A stretch of 64,000 nucleotides of DNA, from the NCBI GenBank assembly GCA_024291935.2, contig CM044320.1:56238001-56302000 (forward strand), given 5' to 3'. Origin of the DNA: Okapia johnstoni. Its lineage: Eukaryota > Chordata > Mammalia > Artiodactyla > Giraffidae. A program made the position numbers and the translations under genes. Of the stretch, positions 48,327 through 61,215 are shown in pieces. Under the pieces are notes generated by a model. That model worked only from the letters and a program-made list of their open reading frames with translations, had not been told where the DNA came from and did not search any database. Within the stretch, counting starts at the first letter, position 1, and each line of letters starts with the position of its first letter.

Positions 48327-51300
48327 CTAAGGGGCCCGCAGCTGCCCCAGGCTGGTGTAGACATCCTCGGCTCCACTCAGCTCCTCAAAGATCGGGATCA
48401 GGTTAAGCAGCTCAGTGTCCGCCATGTCGTCAAACCAAGACTGCACAGGCACCTGGGGAGGGAGAGGGCGGCCTAGTCTCCCTGCCCTGGAGCCACCGGA
48501 GCTTGGCCTGTTCACCTGGGCTGGGGTGCTCCTCCAGCAAAGCCCACAGCTCACCACCCTCCCAGGACAGGGACTCTGCCAAGCCCTGCCGGGTGGGTGT
48601 GTCTGGACCACTCACTGCATTCTCCGGGTGGAAGATGTAGGAAGCAGGTGAGTTGTCCAGAATGAGGGTTTTCCTCAGGTCCCTTCCCAGGCGGCTGAGG
48701 TCCTTGACGTAGCAGCCCTGGTGGAACACACAGGACTCACGAAACAGGCGTGCCCGGAACACCCCACACCGGTCCAGCAGATCTGTCACGGGGTCGGCAT
48801 ACTGGGAAGAGAGAGGAGGCTCTCTATTTGGGTGCAGTCCTGGTTTCCCCGTGGCCTCCTGCGGACCCGCAAGGAGCTGTCACGTCTGCTCCCGGTTCTT
48901 TGTTCCCCTCCTGCCCTCAATACCTTGGCCAGGCTGGCCGTGAAGAGAACACATTCAAAGAGCTCCCCCATTCGTCTCAGGAACTCGTCCACATATGGCC
49001 TCTTGAGCACGTATACCTGAGGAGAAGCAGAGTGGCTTGCTGGAGGTGACCCTGTGAGGGGAAGCTGCGCTGCCCACAGTGCAGGAGGCCCCATCACCAC
49101 TTGCACAAGTAGGCGCAGAACTGACTCAGTCCGTACTCCCAGAACCCCGCCTCTGGACCACCTGGCCAGCAGCCTTCTGCCCCACAGACCAGGGCACTAG
49201 CATCACCTCCTCACCAGGCTCCTGCTGGCGCAGTGGTCCCAACCTTGACCCAGCTCAAAAGGAAACAAAAACACTTCAGGTACCAGGAGCCATCTCTTTC
49301 CGGCGGTGAACCATCAGCTGCCTCCAGAAACAAGTAATCAAGAATAGGCCTCACGGATGGAAATAGCCTATCCTGGATTACTTGAATCCAGCCACAGCCT
49401 TGGCAGGAGTTTCCTATCCTTAGTTCTGGCAGGATAGTCAGTCCAGGTCCCCATCAGGCAAGGTCGCAGATAGTTCCTAAAACCCCAAGCCCTCCCTTGC
49501 AGGGCTTCCCTGAAATGCACCAGGGAAAAAGTGGCCTATTCCCATTCCGTGACCACAGATCCAACACCCAGTAGCATCTTGCCCTAGTGACTCCCACCCA
49601 TTTTGTGCTTGCTCCTGCCAGACACCCCAACCCTCGTGTCACCTTTCATCATCTTGCACATCATGGCCAGAAAGCTTCCCTGCATGCGTGTCCCTCATGG
49701 GTCTGCTGTGTCCCTGCCCCCATCCAGGTGTTCTCCTCTCATTCAGCCTACCTATGTGCTCCTAGAACCATCCCTTCAAAGTTCTTTTTACCCACGTCTC
49801 TCCCTGCTCAAGAGCATGTGCCTCTATGACTCTTCCTCCTGGAGGTGTCCTGGACTGGCCATCACTCACCAGACCCCTCCCAGCTCTGCAACAGGAACCC
49901 TCAGCCACAACTGGGCCTCCTCTCATTTGCCATTTCTTTAACCTTTAACAGGTCCTCTCTTCTTCCTGGTTATTCATCAAGCTTGGCATCCTCTCACCAC
50001 TCTTTGCTGAAAACCCAACTTCTGCATGTAGACACCCCACTACCACCCCCACCCCCCCATCATTTAAATCTCATCCCTTTTCCATTATTCACATCTCTCC
50101 TTGTTAGCCAGTTCACTGTGTTTATTTATCTCTCTGAAGATATGCCTTTGTCTTCTCTGTGAGTTTTATCATCTCTATACACTCAAGTGTACTGCTTAGT
50201 TGTGTCTGACTCTTTGCAACCCCATGGAGCCCACCAGGCTCCTCTATCCATGGGGACTCTCCAGGCAAGAATACTGGAGTGGGTTGCTGTTACCTTCTCC
50301 AGGGGATGTTCCCAACCCAGGGGTTGAAGCTGGGTCTCCTGCACTGTGGGCTGATTCTTTACCATCTGAGCCACCAGGGAAGCCCTCAAGCAGACTGTAA
50401 AGGGCTGCCATGCAGAATCCGGCGCTAGGCCTGGCAAAGCACCTCAGCTGGGAGGAGGGCAGTGGGGTGAAGAGAGCTTTTAATGGACATAGTGGAGTGA
50501 TGACCACCCATGGGAGCCTCAAGCCCCATTTCCCTACAAGTAACTCTTCTGTTTGACCATCAACACCACAGATCCTTAACCCTGGACAGAGCAGGTTATA
50601 CAGGGCCAGAGTCTGCTCTTACTTAGAATCAAGTGTTTTTTTGATAGATGCGTACTGAGCATTTATTGTGGCAGAATCCAGTGTAGGGACCCAAGGGGAG
50701 AGAGCTGCATAAAAAGATACAGAGGAGGAGATGCCTGAGCTTGGAAAGGAAGAAAATTCACCAGCTAGATGGAATGGGTGGGCAGGGGAGGAAAGAAGTC
50801 AGCCAGTACTGGCTTCCTTGCCTGTAACAGGCAGACACACCAACTCTTCAGATCAGAGAAAATGTAATAAAGCATTAACAGTGCTGGTCACATTCAGTGG
50901 GGGCAGGGCAGGTAAGTAAATGATAGCTATTACTATTATTAAATAATACTTTTTTAAAAGTCTGGCTGCAAAGAGAATAAAAATGGCAGCTTGAGGCGAT
51001 TGGGGGCTGAATTTTTTAAGATGAGAAAGCCTTGGATGTGCAAGGTACCGATAAAAATGGAGAGACTGAAGTTACAAGAAAGGATCAACTGATGGAACAC
51101 AAGCCCTGAGGCACGGAGGACCCTGGGCCCCCAGGCCTGGCAGCACTTACCTGGTGAGTGGTCCCTTCGATCTCTACAGGCACTATGAAGTCAGCGTTGT
51201 TGATTGGCTGAAAGGCAGAGGAGTTAATGAGTCAGCTCATGAGAAGGGAGTAGAAGCCCAGCCACACCCAACTCCTGGCCAAGGCCCTTCCCCTGGGAGG

Positions 51301-54100
51301 AGGGGGGAGGGTCAGATCTCATAGGCTCTAGGAAGATCCTGCTGCCCCACTAAATGGCTCTCACCCAAGTACAGGCTGCAATATTCCTTCTGGTTTTCCC
51401 TACCTACCACCACCTTCAAATTCTACCTGAGCTGAGAGTCTCTGGGCCTTGTTAACAAACATCCTGACAAAACAGACAGGAACAGGGCCCAAGGCTGACT
51501 CATGGCCCGTAACCCTCTTTTGGGCCTGTCCTGTACAGAGCCCTGGTGGCTCCTGTGCTGTGACAAGGGGCAGATGCAGCATGTTGGCAGTGACCAGAGA
51601 GCAGGAGCTCCCGCTCAACATTCTCTGGGGTGGCCTCCAGGTATCTGCAATGCCAGTGTGGCCAAATCCCAGAGGCCGGCCCTCCTGTCTCTAGTCACTC
51701 TTCCAGCATCAACTTTAGGCCAATTCACGGCACCTGAGTCAAGTTCCCAGGACAGCCCAAGATGGGTGAGGAAGGGCTCCAGAGGTCACGTTACCTTAAA
51801 GGAGCTATGCACAAGGGTTTCATCCAAGTCAATGACCACGCAGATTCTTCCTTGATCTTCCTCTGTCACCTCCGGGAGCAAGCAGGTCCCTGGAATCTAA
51901 AACCAGAGCCAAAATGCTGAATCTGCCACCAAGAAAGATTAACTTCCCTCAACAGAACTCTGGGAAGAGCTGGGCCCATTGAGGATATGGAAGATGCCCC
52001 CCACTTCAACCCAAGAGAGGTGACACTAGAAGACCAAGAGGAGAAAAAATAGAGACTGACTCCCTGCTTCAGCCTTCCCCAGGGATTGTGAAGTGATCCA
52101 GATACTGGAGACAGAGGCCAGGGCTGGTGATCAGTTCCACAGGGTGGAGGCCAGCTGTCCCCGCCACGATCTAATGCCTTGCACACAGTGGGCCTTCAGC
52201 AAATGTCTGGGACAAACAACTTCCTAGGTGGAGCTAGCCAGCAAGATACAAGGACTCGGGATATCACCACATGAGGTTAGCAAGGATCATTGGGTCTTGG
52301 GGCTTCTAAGCACATACCCTGTCAGATTCACATACCTGATAAAACTGGTACTGGAGACACTGGAGCAGATCCGACTACGGGAGAAAAGGAGGTGGTCAGT
52401 GCCAGCCCACTACTGCTTTTCCTGCCCATCTAAAGCCCACTCAGCCCTGCAGGGGAATCTTCTCCCCAAGATCCCAGCCCCCTGGAAAACCCTAACATGA
52501 CAAAAGTGACTTTCCTTAAGAGCTGGGCAGGAAAGGGGATGAAATCTCCCTTCCCCACTAGGCGTGATGAAGGATGGAGAAGGTAGTGTCCCTGAGCTTG
52601 GCTACCACTGCCTCTCAGAGGAACAGGGAACTGATGCAGCTGATGCAGGTGCACAGAGTCAGAATCCAAATCAGAACCCCTTACTACAGAGGCTTAGCCT
52701 CTTGCTTAGTCCAGAAACCCAGGCTTTTCTTTGAGAACATGTCTTTTTCCGATGTTCTCCGTTGGGGCATAGATGGCGGGTGTGTGTGCGCACGTGCCGA
52801 GCCCCTACAAAACACAAGTAAGCCGATGTGAACCCACACTGTGGTCCTAAAATGTGAAGGGAGATAAGAGGGCAGAGAGATCAGAAACGTTTTTCCTATC
52901 TTTGGCTATTAATAAAAATGTTATGGTTGTAGCAAGTAAGTGATCTTAATGGAAACCCTGAAGAAAAATGAAAATCCTAGCACTTAGAGAAACAATGTTG
53001 GCATTTTACTGCATTTCCTTCAAGCTTGTTTTAGCAGTCTTTCCGCCTCCTGATACATAATTTTGCTTTCTGCTTTTTGACTTAATGTTGCAACTCAACA
53101 CTTCCACATTGTTGTAAACTCTTAGTAAAAGTTAATAGTTCAGTTCATACTGTCACCTTGTACTTTATTTAACCATTTCCCTGTTTCGGATAGTGAAGTA
53201 CATGTCTATAGCCTGGCTTTCAAAAAGAGGAAGGACAGCTAAAACTTGGTGGTTCAGAAAGAAATACCAATGGCATAGGGGGAAAGAATAATTTCTGTCC
53301 CCACCTCTGAGATGCCAGGTGTATCTTCTGGTAATTATGAGAATCAAAGACACCCTACATATTTCCAAATGTCTCTAACAGGTACAGCTCAGAGTGCTGC
53401 AAGGGGTTATCAAGAAATGTGACAGAATTTCAATTCCTTGGTTCCCTGAAAGTTCCCTGAAAGATAACTTGGAAGTTATCTTTGCTTAGTTAAAAATAAA
53501 AACAACAGTCACAGGACTTAGAGCCAGAGAAATTTGCGTTCAAACCCTGATACTACCATTTACTAACCAATAACTCTTCAGGGGCTACATATACCCCTGG
53601 GTTTCAGTTTTCATGTCTGTGAGCTGAAATCCTTGAGTCTATCTGCAAGGCTGCTATGGGTCATGAGACAACATATGCAAAGTGCCTTGCACAGTTCCAG
53701 GAACTTGGAAGGATCTGGATTACAGGGGCCCTCAGAAACCACAGGGACATCCAGGTGGCCCACACCACAAATGGGAATCAACAGGAAGAAGATGGCCCAT
53801 GATGGGAAGGACAGAGAAAGGGCCTCCTCTGGGCCAGAGATCTTCTAACTCAGGCAAGGCTGGCCTGCCTTCCTGCTACGGTTACAGTGACCCTTCCTCG
53901 CCCACGGCAGTCCCATCCTCGCTGGCATCACACCACCTTGGATCCAGCTACCTTAGCAATGGTGTTGGCTTCCTCTTTGTATGGGGAGAGCTCAGTGGAG
54001 GAGGTTGACTGGCCAACATGCTGGGCACGAAAACAGCAGAAAAGGGCCTTGAAGATGTTACGGCCACGCGGCTTCTTAGGAGAGGACTTGGACACCAGGC
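48327..54100 (-). CDS. CTDSP2: CTDSP2 (SCP2), small CTD phosphatase, coding exons 2-8 (5' end missing)
   Basis: Nuclear HAD-superfamily phosphatase that removes phosphate from Ser5 of the RNA polymerase II CTD and from SMADs, and is linked to REST-mediated silencing of neuronal genes. Exons: 54100-53952, 52374-52336, 51896-51795, 51207-51151, 49016-48924, 48801-48616, 48452-48327. All GT-AG; 752 coding bases. Adding the 64 bases expected from human exon 1 gives 271 aa, the human length. The catalytic DxDxT motif is [10 protein letters not shown] (residues about 107-116) in exon 4. The palmitoylation-prone ALFCCFRAQ is in exon 2. The end reads [11 protein letters not shown]. Exon 2 begins in phase 1, so the initiating exon must lie upstream, beyond 64000. 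Intron 5 hosts mir-26a-2. Confidence 0.96.
49316..49399 (-). ncRNA. MIR26A2: mir-26a-2 precursor hairpin
   Basis: An 84-base minus-strand stem-loop in CTDSP2 intron 5 (51150-49017) reads as the known mir-26a-2 precursor. The 5p arm (49386-49365, 22 bases) is the exact miR-26a sequence, beginning TTCAAGTAATCC. The 3p arm (49348-49327) begins CCTATTCTTG. Against the human precursor as remembered, both arms are identical and the loop differs at two positions. It is in sense orientation with its host, so it is probably processed from the CTDSP2 primary transcript. miR-26 is a broadly expressed regulator, and miR-26b is reported to repress its own host ctdsp2 in zebrafish. Confidence 0.97.
50186..50386 (-). 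repeat. Bov-tA SINE in CTDSP2 intron 5
   Basis: Reverse Bov-tA: 'tgtgtctgactctttgcaac', 'caagaatactggagtgggtt', 'caggggttgaagctgggtct', 'ccatctgagccaccaggga'. It lies between exon 5 and the miR-26a-2 hairpin, about 790 bases upstream of the hairpin in transcript terms. Confidence 0.87.
53515..53705 (+). repeat. MIR fragment
   Basis: 'agagccagagaaatttgcgt', 'ctaccatttactaaccaata', 'gggtttcagttttcatgtct' and 'gtgccttgcacagttccagg' follow the MIR order. In CTDSP2 intron 2. Confidence 0.6.
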
Positions 54101-56824
54101 CTAGAGAAGAGGGAATAACAGGCGTTAGCTAAAGGACATCCACGGATGCCCACTTCCCATGCTGTATTCCCTTTAGTCTGTAAGCTACACTGGGGCACAT
54201 GGCACGGGCCAGGTGAACAACCAAATATAGTCACCAGTGAAATGTACATGTTTATTCCAACATCTCTGTAAAGTAGAAACACAAGAATCCCTAGTCCCTG
54301 GTTTGGGAAATGAGCTGCAAAAAACTTGCTCTTAATTACACAGTGGGGGAAGGGGCACTGAAAGAAGGGGCACTGAAAGATGGGGCACAGAACCCACTTT
54401 GGTAACAGCACACTAAGGGAACCCTCAAGATGAATTCACAAAACCAAAAATCATCCCTACCACCAGTTTCCAGAAGACTACCAATTCTAGAGAACGGAGT
54501 GAGCTAGACCCCTTCAAGTTAGCAGCACTACTGTCCTGTCCCGGGTCAGCTTCCTTCAATGCCCGATCAGTTGGCAGCACTGAGCCCAGACTAGAAAGCA
54601 GAACGGCTTCAGTCTCAAGAAGAACCTACATGCTTTGTTCACACCCCTGTGTCCTTCCCACATTCCAGCCACTTTCCTTACCACTCCCTCTCCTCCAAGA
54701 CCACAAGAAGGTCACTCTCTTGGGACACATACATCCAGCGCTGGGTTCTGGGCTGACGTCCCTGCTTCTAGGCTGTAACTGCTAAGTCCTGCCTTGACAA
54801 TTTGGGCTTTGGAAATACAAAGCCATCTTAACTGGAGGCTTGGGAAAGCAGCTCCAGAAAGGTCAAGCTGATCCACAAAGCTACAGGTATTACAAGAACA
54901 GACTTTGGAAAATCTTTTTCAAGTTCCTTTTATTTTTAGATGAACTGTTCCAGCAACTGTGGAGCAAGAGTAGGAAGCCAGGATGTGTACTGTGGCCAGG
55001 AGGTGGCACTGCACCACTGCTGCCAGAATGGTCCTCAGCCACAGGTCTGCTCTCCTGGGTCCAGGGAAGGAGATGGCCTTGGAATGAAATCCACCCCACT
55101 CCACTTTAAGGCATAAGGCAAACTCCAATGCAGGAAAATAAGCACCGGAAATACCTCCATCTCTGGTGGGGGTAGGGGACAAACAGAATGTGGCACTGAG
55201 GACAACCTTCCATGTACTGTTGGGTTTAAGAAGGGAAGGGGGAGGCAAGGTGGTACCCAAACCCCAATCCCAGCAAGGCCAAGCTCCCTCAGCTCAGTCC
55301 CCAGAGGGTGTGCTGCACCTGCTCAGAGGCCGCTCCTATAGAAGTGATGGAAGAGACGTTTAACACCCAGTTCCTGGGCTGCCTGAGCCCCTGGAGAGGA
55401 GGGAAAACCAAACTCTGTTCCTGGGACCAAGGATGAGGAAATGGCTGATGGTCAATCAGTCAAGTGGCAGTCAGCACCACCCCAGAACAAGTGACTCAGC
55501 TCTGGCTCAACAGAGAGGCTGAGGTCCGGCACCAGTCGGTCCAGTCTAGCCCTCTCCCCTCCCTGGATCAGGCAGATCCCCCGATACTGGTATGACCACT
55601 TATAACTTTTCAGAACATGTTCAAGCTTCCCCAGCAATTAGCCTAAAAACCTGGATATCACTCTTGAGCTCCTGGCCCTGGTGGAGAAAGCAAGATTTTC
55701 AGGGACTGGGGATCCTGGCCTGAAGGAAGAAGTTGCATTGGAGACCTTGCCCAAGGCCCCTGAGTTCAGGAGACAAACTTGTGAGCAGAGACCAGTACTT
55801 AAAGACCACAACATAAGCAGTTCCTCGGACTTTTTCCTACTCTGAATAGTCTATGCAGAAATCAGAGGGGAAAGACAGGTTCTCCACCTGTCTGTATGGT
55901 CCACGTTCAATACCAAGCCCAGGGACTCAAGCAGACGCTGACACAAAGCTACAAGACCAAAGCTGAACTATCGCTTTTCCTTTGGCTTATGGTTTCTTCA
56001 CGCAGAACCACAATCAGAGGCTTAACCCGGGCACCGAGCCTTTCTTAAAAGGCCACACAGCCCAAGCCTTTCCTGAAGAGAAGCCGTCAAGAACGCACTC
56101 AGCATCTTAGTGACAGATGCTGTGAAGGCTGAGTAATCCTGGGAGGCAGATGGGGTGAAAGGGGCAGCTGGCTGGGGCCACAGAGAGGCCTCGCTGGTTC
56201 CCACTGCGGGAGGCCCAGCAGGCAGGAGTGCTTCAGCCTCTGTACAGGGAGCTTGTGGGGAGGGGCTAGGGGCGCCTCAGCTTGGTTCGGACTCTGCAGG
56301 GGATGAGGGTCTTCTCAAAAATACAACGTGACCAGGCAGCCCCTGGGCCTCAGAGACCACGAATGCCTTGACCCTGAGGGCAGGCGCTCGGAGCAGAGCA
56401 CAGAGCTGCGGCGCCTCAGGAGGGGACCCCAGACCCACAACAGCAAGGTCAGTACCCCAGACATCCCTCAACACCCCTCCCCCTCTGGGGCCCCACTTCC
56501 CTCAGTCCTTCTCCAGGCTGTCTGTCCTCCTTACCTTTACAAACGCTGCCACTGAGAATCCATCAGGGCCTCTTCGGCCTCCCCCTAACATGGCTGCCTC
56601 CTGACAGGGCCTGCAATGGCCTCCAGCTTCTAAGTAGCTGGTGCTCAGGAACTCTGGCTGAGTGAGTGACTCTGGGGCCTCCAGGGTCTTGGTCACCTCG
56701 ACAGCGCCAGGACCTGTGGAAGCCTTCTGTGCAACTGCCCAGAAGAGTTGGAAACAAGCTCCCTTATGAAGAGAGGTGGGTAGACTGAAGAGCTGAACAC
56801 CTGAGACAAGCCACTCAGTTCTTC

Positions 56825-57075
56825 TGGGCCTCAGTCATGTTTACTGAGCACCAATGATGTGTCAGGCCCATGATAAGACACCTGACATTATTATTTCATT
56901 TAATCCTCACTACAAACCCATCTATAGGCATTAATCCCCCATTTTATAGAAGGCTAACTGAAGCACAGAGGTTAAGTAACCTGCTCGAGGTTGCACAGGT
57001 AGTAGGATAACAGAGCAAGGATTTGAACCCAGATCTGCCTGAATCCAGAGTCAGGGCTCTTAACTACTCTGTCGG
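56825..57075 (-). repeat. Near-complete MIR
   Basis: Clear reverse MIR: 'tactgagcaccaatgatgtg', 'atttcatttaatcctcacta', 'ccattttatagaaggctaac', 'gcacaggtagtaggataaca', 'ggatttgaacccagatctgc'. The best preserved MIR in the window. Confidence 0.85.
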
Positions 57076-57904
57076 GTCCCCAACAGCTCAGGCATCGTGA
57101 GCATTTATTCCTGCAACAAGTGGGAAGCGGTGGGGCACTCTCAAGATCTCTTTTAGAGTGTTTGCTATGCTCCTCTTTAGGCTGGGCTGGTGAAGGATCA
57201 ATTTGGGGTTTGGTCCCCTTCTTTGCTGCCCTTGTGGGCAGTCCTTGAAAGGGGTTCAGAGGTAAAACAGTACAAGGCTCTGGGATTCCATTCCAAGGCT
57301 CCCTTCACCCCCACCCCGGCCTGGCACCTACTCTGACTGGCAGACACCTCTGGGAGATCAAGAGGACGATGCGGGAGGGGCAGGGGAGGAGCTGGAGCCA
57401 GGACCTCTGGTCAGAGATCCATTGTGTTGAGTGGGTTTAAGGATGAGGCGAAATACCCAGGGTGGGATCTGAGCCTTGTGTCAAAGAGCCTGTCACAGGA
57501 CTCCTTTCAGCCAGCACTCAGCACTGCGCTCCTGACAGCCAGGGACTGCACCCCCTCCCCAGGGGAGGAACCCTGGCATAAGCAGATGTACAGGCCAGTG
57601 GGGATTTCACAGCACACGGTTTCCCCGATGAGGGAGGGCAGGACTCCAATGGGTACCACAGAGCTCCATTACTGATGTGCACCTGCGCTCCCTGTTCCGA
57701 ACCTCTGGTCCGAGGCTGAATGTCAGAAAGGACCAGCACTGATCTAATGGGGGGACCTCTGGCTTAAGAAGAAAGTGTGCAGGTTGCTAAGAACAGGGAG
57801 GCCAGGACACCCCTTCAACTCACTGCTGCAAGGCTTCCTGCTGAGGCAGGATGTGAAGAGAAAGGGCGACGGGAGAGGCATTGCCCCCCTCCCCCAAGGA
57901 TAAC

Positions 57905-58050
57905 CAGGGCTGGGGTCCAGGCTCTGCCAGTTACGGACTCAGCCACACAGCTTCTTTGAGCCTTAGTTTCCTTATCCGTTAACTGGGATAACAACAAGAC
58001 CATTCCTGACTGTGAGGACAAGTAAAACTTACCTAGCACAGTAACACACC
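57905..58050 (+). repeat. MIR fragment
   Basis: 'ggctctgccagttacggact', 'gagccttagtttccttatcc' and 'gttaactgggataacaacaa' match the MIR core. Confidence 0.65.
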
Positions 58051-60204
58051 ATGCAGAATAAACCTAAATCCCATGCTTGTTTTAATGAGTTACCTAAGGG
58101 GAAAACGACTGCACCTTGGCAACCCTGTGGGCTCTCCCACCCCAGCACGTGGTTGAAGCTCAAGAACAGAAAGTAAGAAAGGTGGCAGAGGAACTCCGAT
58201 CCTGAGCAGGTTTCAAAAAGTCAAAACCACCCCATACCTTCTCCCCAGTTCACTACAAAAGTTGTTTTCCAGTTGCAAACTCCCTGGATGGCATCAGCAA
58301 GTAACAGGAAAGCAGGTGAGGCCATTCCACTTGAGACAAAGAATGGCCTCTCCCCTTGTGTCCACCACGTCTGCCCCCAAGAAGCACCAAGGAGCGGATG
58401 CTATTTGCCTCTGCTTCTTAAGAAGCTAGTGCACAAACATGCGTGCGTGTACATACACACACACACAGATGGAGAATGGCTTTGCCAGGACAACACTATT
58501 TTTAACCTCCTTCTGAAGGTCAGGCTCAGATATCACCGTTGCCAGCAACACAGCTTCGTGTCCCAGCAAAGGAACTCCTCACATACCCGCCTGGGATTTG
58601 GCAGAAGGCAAGCTCTTGGGCTGTGGGGTTTTAACAAGCCCATTCATGCAGAAGGATGCTTTCTTGGTTCACCCCTCAAAAATACTTCTTTCGCCACCAT
58701 CTCTCATCCCCCCCACAGCAAAGGATGTCGCCTGGCTATCACTATAAAATGGCCTCTCGGAGGGGCCTCCCTCCTCTCAGCGTTTGGCGGAAGGAGCATG
58801 TTTGGAGCGTTTCCGGCCTTTCCTGGCCAGCTGCCTGGGACCTGAGGCCAAGACGCATCTGATTGGGGCTCCCCGTGGAGAGGAGTCCTCCCGGGTCCCC
58901 AGCACGGGGCATCCGTGCCTTGGCTGAGGAGAAGCTTTGAAGCGCCAGGTGGACGGAAGGGCTCTTGGACCATCAGGTGAGTCGGCAGGGGAACCAGGTG
59001 AGAGGCGCCTAGACATCCCCCACACAGGAAAGACTAGAAACAAGGGGGAGGGTGTGCCCAGCTCCAGGGTGCGCAACTGCTGACACTGCTCTCTTCAAGG
59101 GGCAAGGCAGGCGGGGCCTCGCCCAGCTCAGCACCAGTTCCCTAGTTCCAAAGAGCAGCCATGAAGCTGACAGTATGGACTTTCAAAAAGTTTTAGCCAT
59201 GCTGTTTGGCTTATGCCAGCGTGTTCTGTACAAGCACCATCCCCATGGCCAGCAGTGGGGCTGTCCTGCCTACACAGACGCCTCCATTAGCTCTTCCCAG
59301 GGCAGGAGGGCTCCCTGCCTCTCCCTCTCTTCTAAGAAAGGAGGACTTCTTTCAGTCCTGGGTCCTCCAGGCCATCTATGGGGTGGGAGTGGGGTACCGG
59401 TCACCGGCAACCTCATCTGCTTTTCCCCTGCCCCCTTTGGCAGTCTTGTCACTGATCACAACATGGGGCCACAACTTCAGGGACCTTCCCTCAAGGACGA
59501 CTCCATCCTGGAAGCAAGGGATTCCTGGCAACTTCTAAAACAGGACCACGATAACTGGGTCAATTTCAGAGTCAGCCTTTAAAAGAGTTATTGGCAAAAC
59601 ACCCTTCCGGGCAGCTCTAACATATTTTAGAAACAGGCTGGGGTTCCCAGGAGAAAGAACAGGCCCTGGACCAGAGCATCTCCTCACAGGTGCGTCAGGA
59701 GCAGGCTCAGACACAGCTCCATCCCAGGGTGCTCTGGGTGGATGTCAGGAAGTGACCGGATGGCCCAGCACAGCAGCAGGGACAGGCACGAGATGCCACC
59801 CAGGAGAACCCACAGGATGGCCCCTGCCCTTGTTTCATTGTGTGCAGCACCTGCTAGGCTAGAGATGTCATCGTGGGGGACTGGAAGCCATCCCCTCCCA
59901 CCTTAAGCCTTCCTCTTCCCCTAAGGAGGTGCTGAGCAAACCCCTGTGGGAGGTTAGGGGCTAAAAGAAACCTGCCAGGAGGACACAAACATCCTCTTAG
60001 TGGCTGTTTCAGCCCCTGTCTTGGCTCTCTGCCTGATTCCTGGTTTGGTGAAGACCTGAAGAACTTAGTGCCTCTTCTCCCTCCAGCTATGGAGCCTGTT
60101 CTAGGTGACACATGCAGGAGAGTGAGATGGAAAAAGAATGAAAGCCCAGGATACAGCAAGGGACCATTGAACATCTCTCCTCTGACCACTGAACAACAGA
60201 GTGG

Positions 60205-60400
60205 TGACACAGGTGTCACGGACTTAGGCTTAAATTCTGGCTCTGCTGCATATAAGGTGTGTGGCCTTGGGGCTCAGTTTCTTCCTCTGTAAAATGGGAA
60301 GACTAATATTACCTATTGCAGAGCTGTGCCGATTACAAGGTAGTCTGCGTGTGTCCTGACCCTAGTAATACAGTTCAGTAAAAAGTTCAGCTGCTTGCCT
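60205..60400 (+). repeat. MIR fragment
   Basis: 'gcttaaattctggctctgct', 'ggggctcagtttcttcctct', 'gtaaaatgggaagactaata' follow the MIR core. Confidence 0.7.
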
Positions 60401-60577
60401 TCAGCACAAAGCACTTTCATATCCTTATCTCAGTCTCAATCTCAAAAACGGCCACACTGAAAGAGACCACAGAGGTTTCTTCTCATTCCAGAGGTCACAC
60501 AGAGGTCATGGCAGGGCCAACCATGGGAAATGGCATTTTCCAAGACTCCACAAAAACCAATCATAGACACACACACA

Positions 60578-60632
60578 TTCTCTCTCTCTCTCTCGTTGAG
60601 GGTGGCCAACCATTTCCTTCCTTCCTTCCTGT
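60578..60632 (+). repeat. (TC)n and (TTCC)n microsatellites
   Basis: A TC run at about 60579-60594 and a TTCC run at about 60615-60630, both short and pure. Confidence 0.8.
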
Positions 60633-60999
60633 CGTGGCTGGCCCCTGCAAACGAACTGGAAGGAGCCTGCCAGAGAGTCTGTCCTACCTACAGGGTCACT
60701 CACCCGCTCCCCCCACAGCCCAGCACGTGGGACCAACCCACTAGTCTTGATATGTCCACCGACAGCGCTAAGCTGGACATCAGGAAACCTGGCGCCTGCC
60801 CCACCTCGGCTGCTCAAAAAGCCTTGTGGGCCTGCCTAAGGCACAACCACCCTGGGTTGTCTGCTTGAAGGCCAATCAGGAAAGGACCATGCTGCATGGT
60901 CCCTTACAAGGTGGCTTCAGGTCACCTGAAGCTTGAACAGGTACCCTAAGAAGTGGCCTGCACAATGCAGAGAAGAGGCCATGCAGGTCAGGGTTAGGC

Positions 61000-61215
61000 T
61001 TGACTCAGTCAGTCCTAGCTGTCCCGAACTAGCCATGTTCCCATGGACAAGGTGCTTGATTTCTCGGCGGAGGATTTCCTTACCTGTCCAGAGGGGATCA
61101 TTCCTACCCGACAAGGTCACTGTGAGGCTTAAGTGAGATACTAGATATAAAAGGCTGGGGCAGCGCCTGCCCCACAGTAAGTGCTTTCTAAGTATCATCT
61201 GTTATCATTATTGGT
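61000..61215 (+). repeat. MIR fragment
   Basis: 'acaaggtgcttgatttctcg', 'ctgtgaggcttaagtgagat' and 'agtaagtgctttctaagtat' follow the 3' half of MIR. Confidence 0.6.

Noticed and set aside
58273..59582. Open frames of 190 and 176 codons in CTDSP2 intron 1
   Set aside because: No family signature, no convincing start or splice context, and biased composition; not supported as genes.
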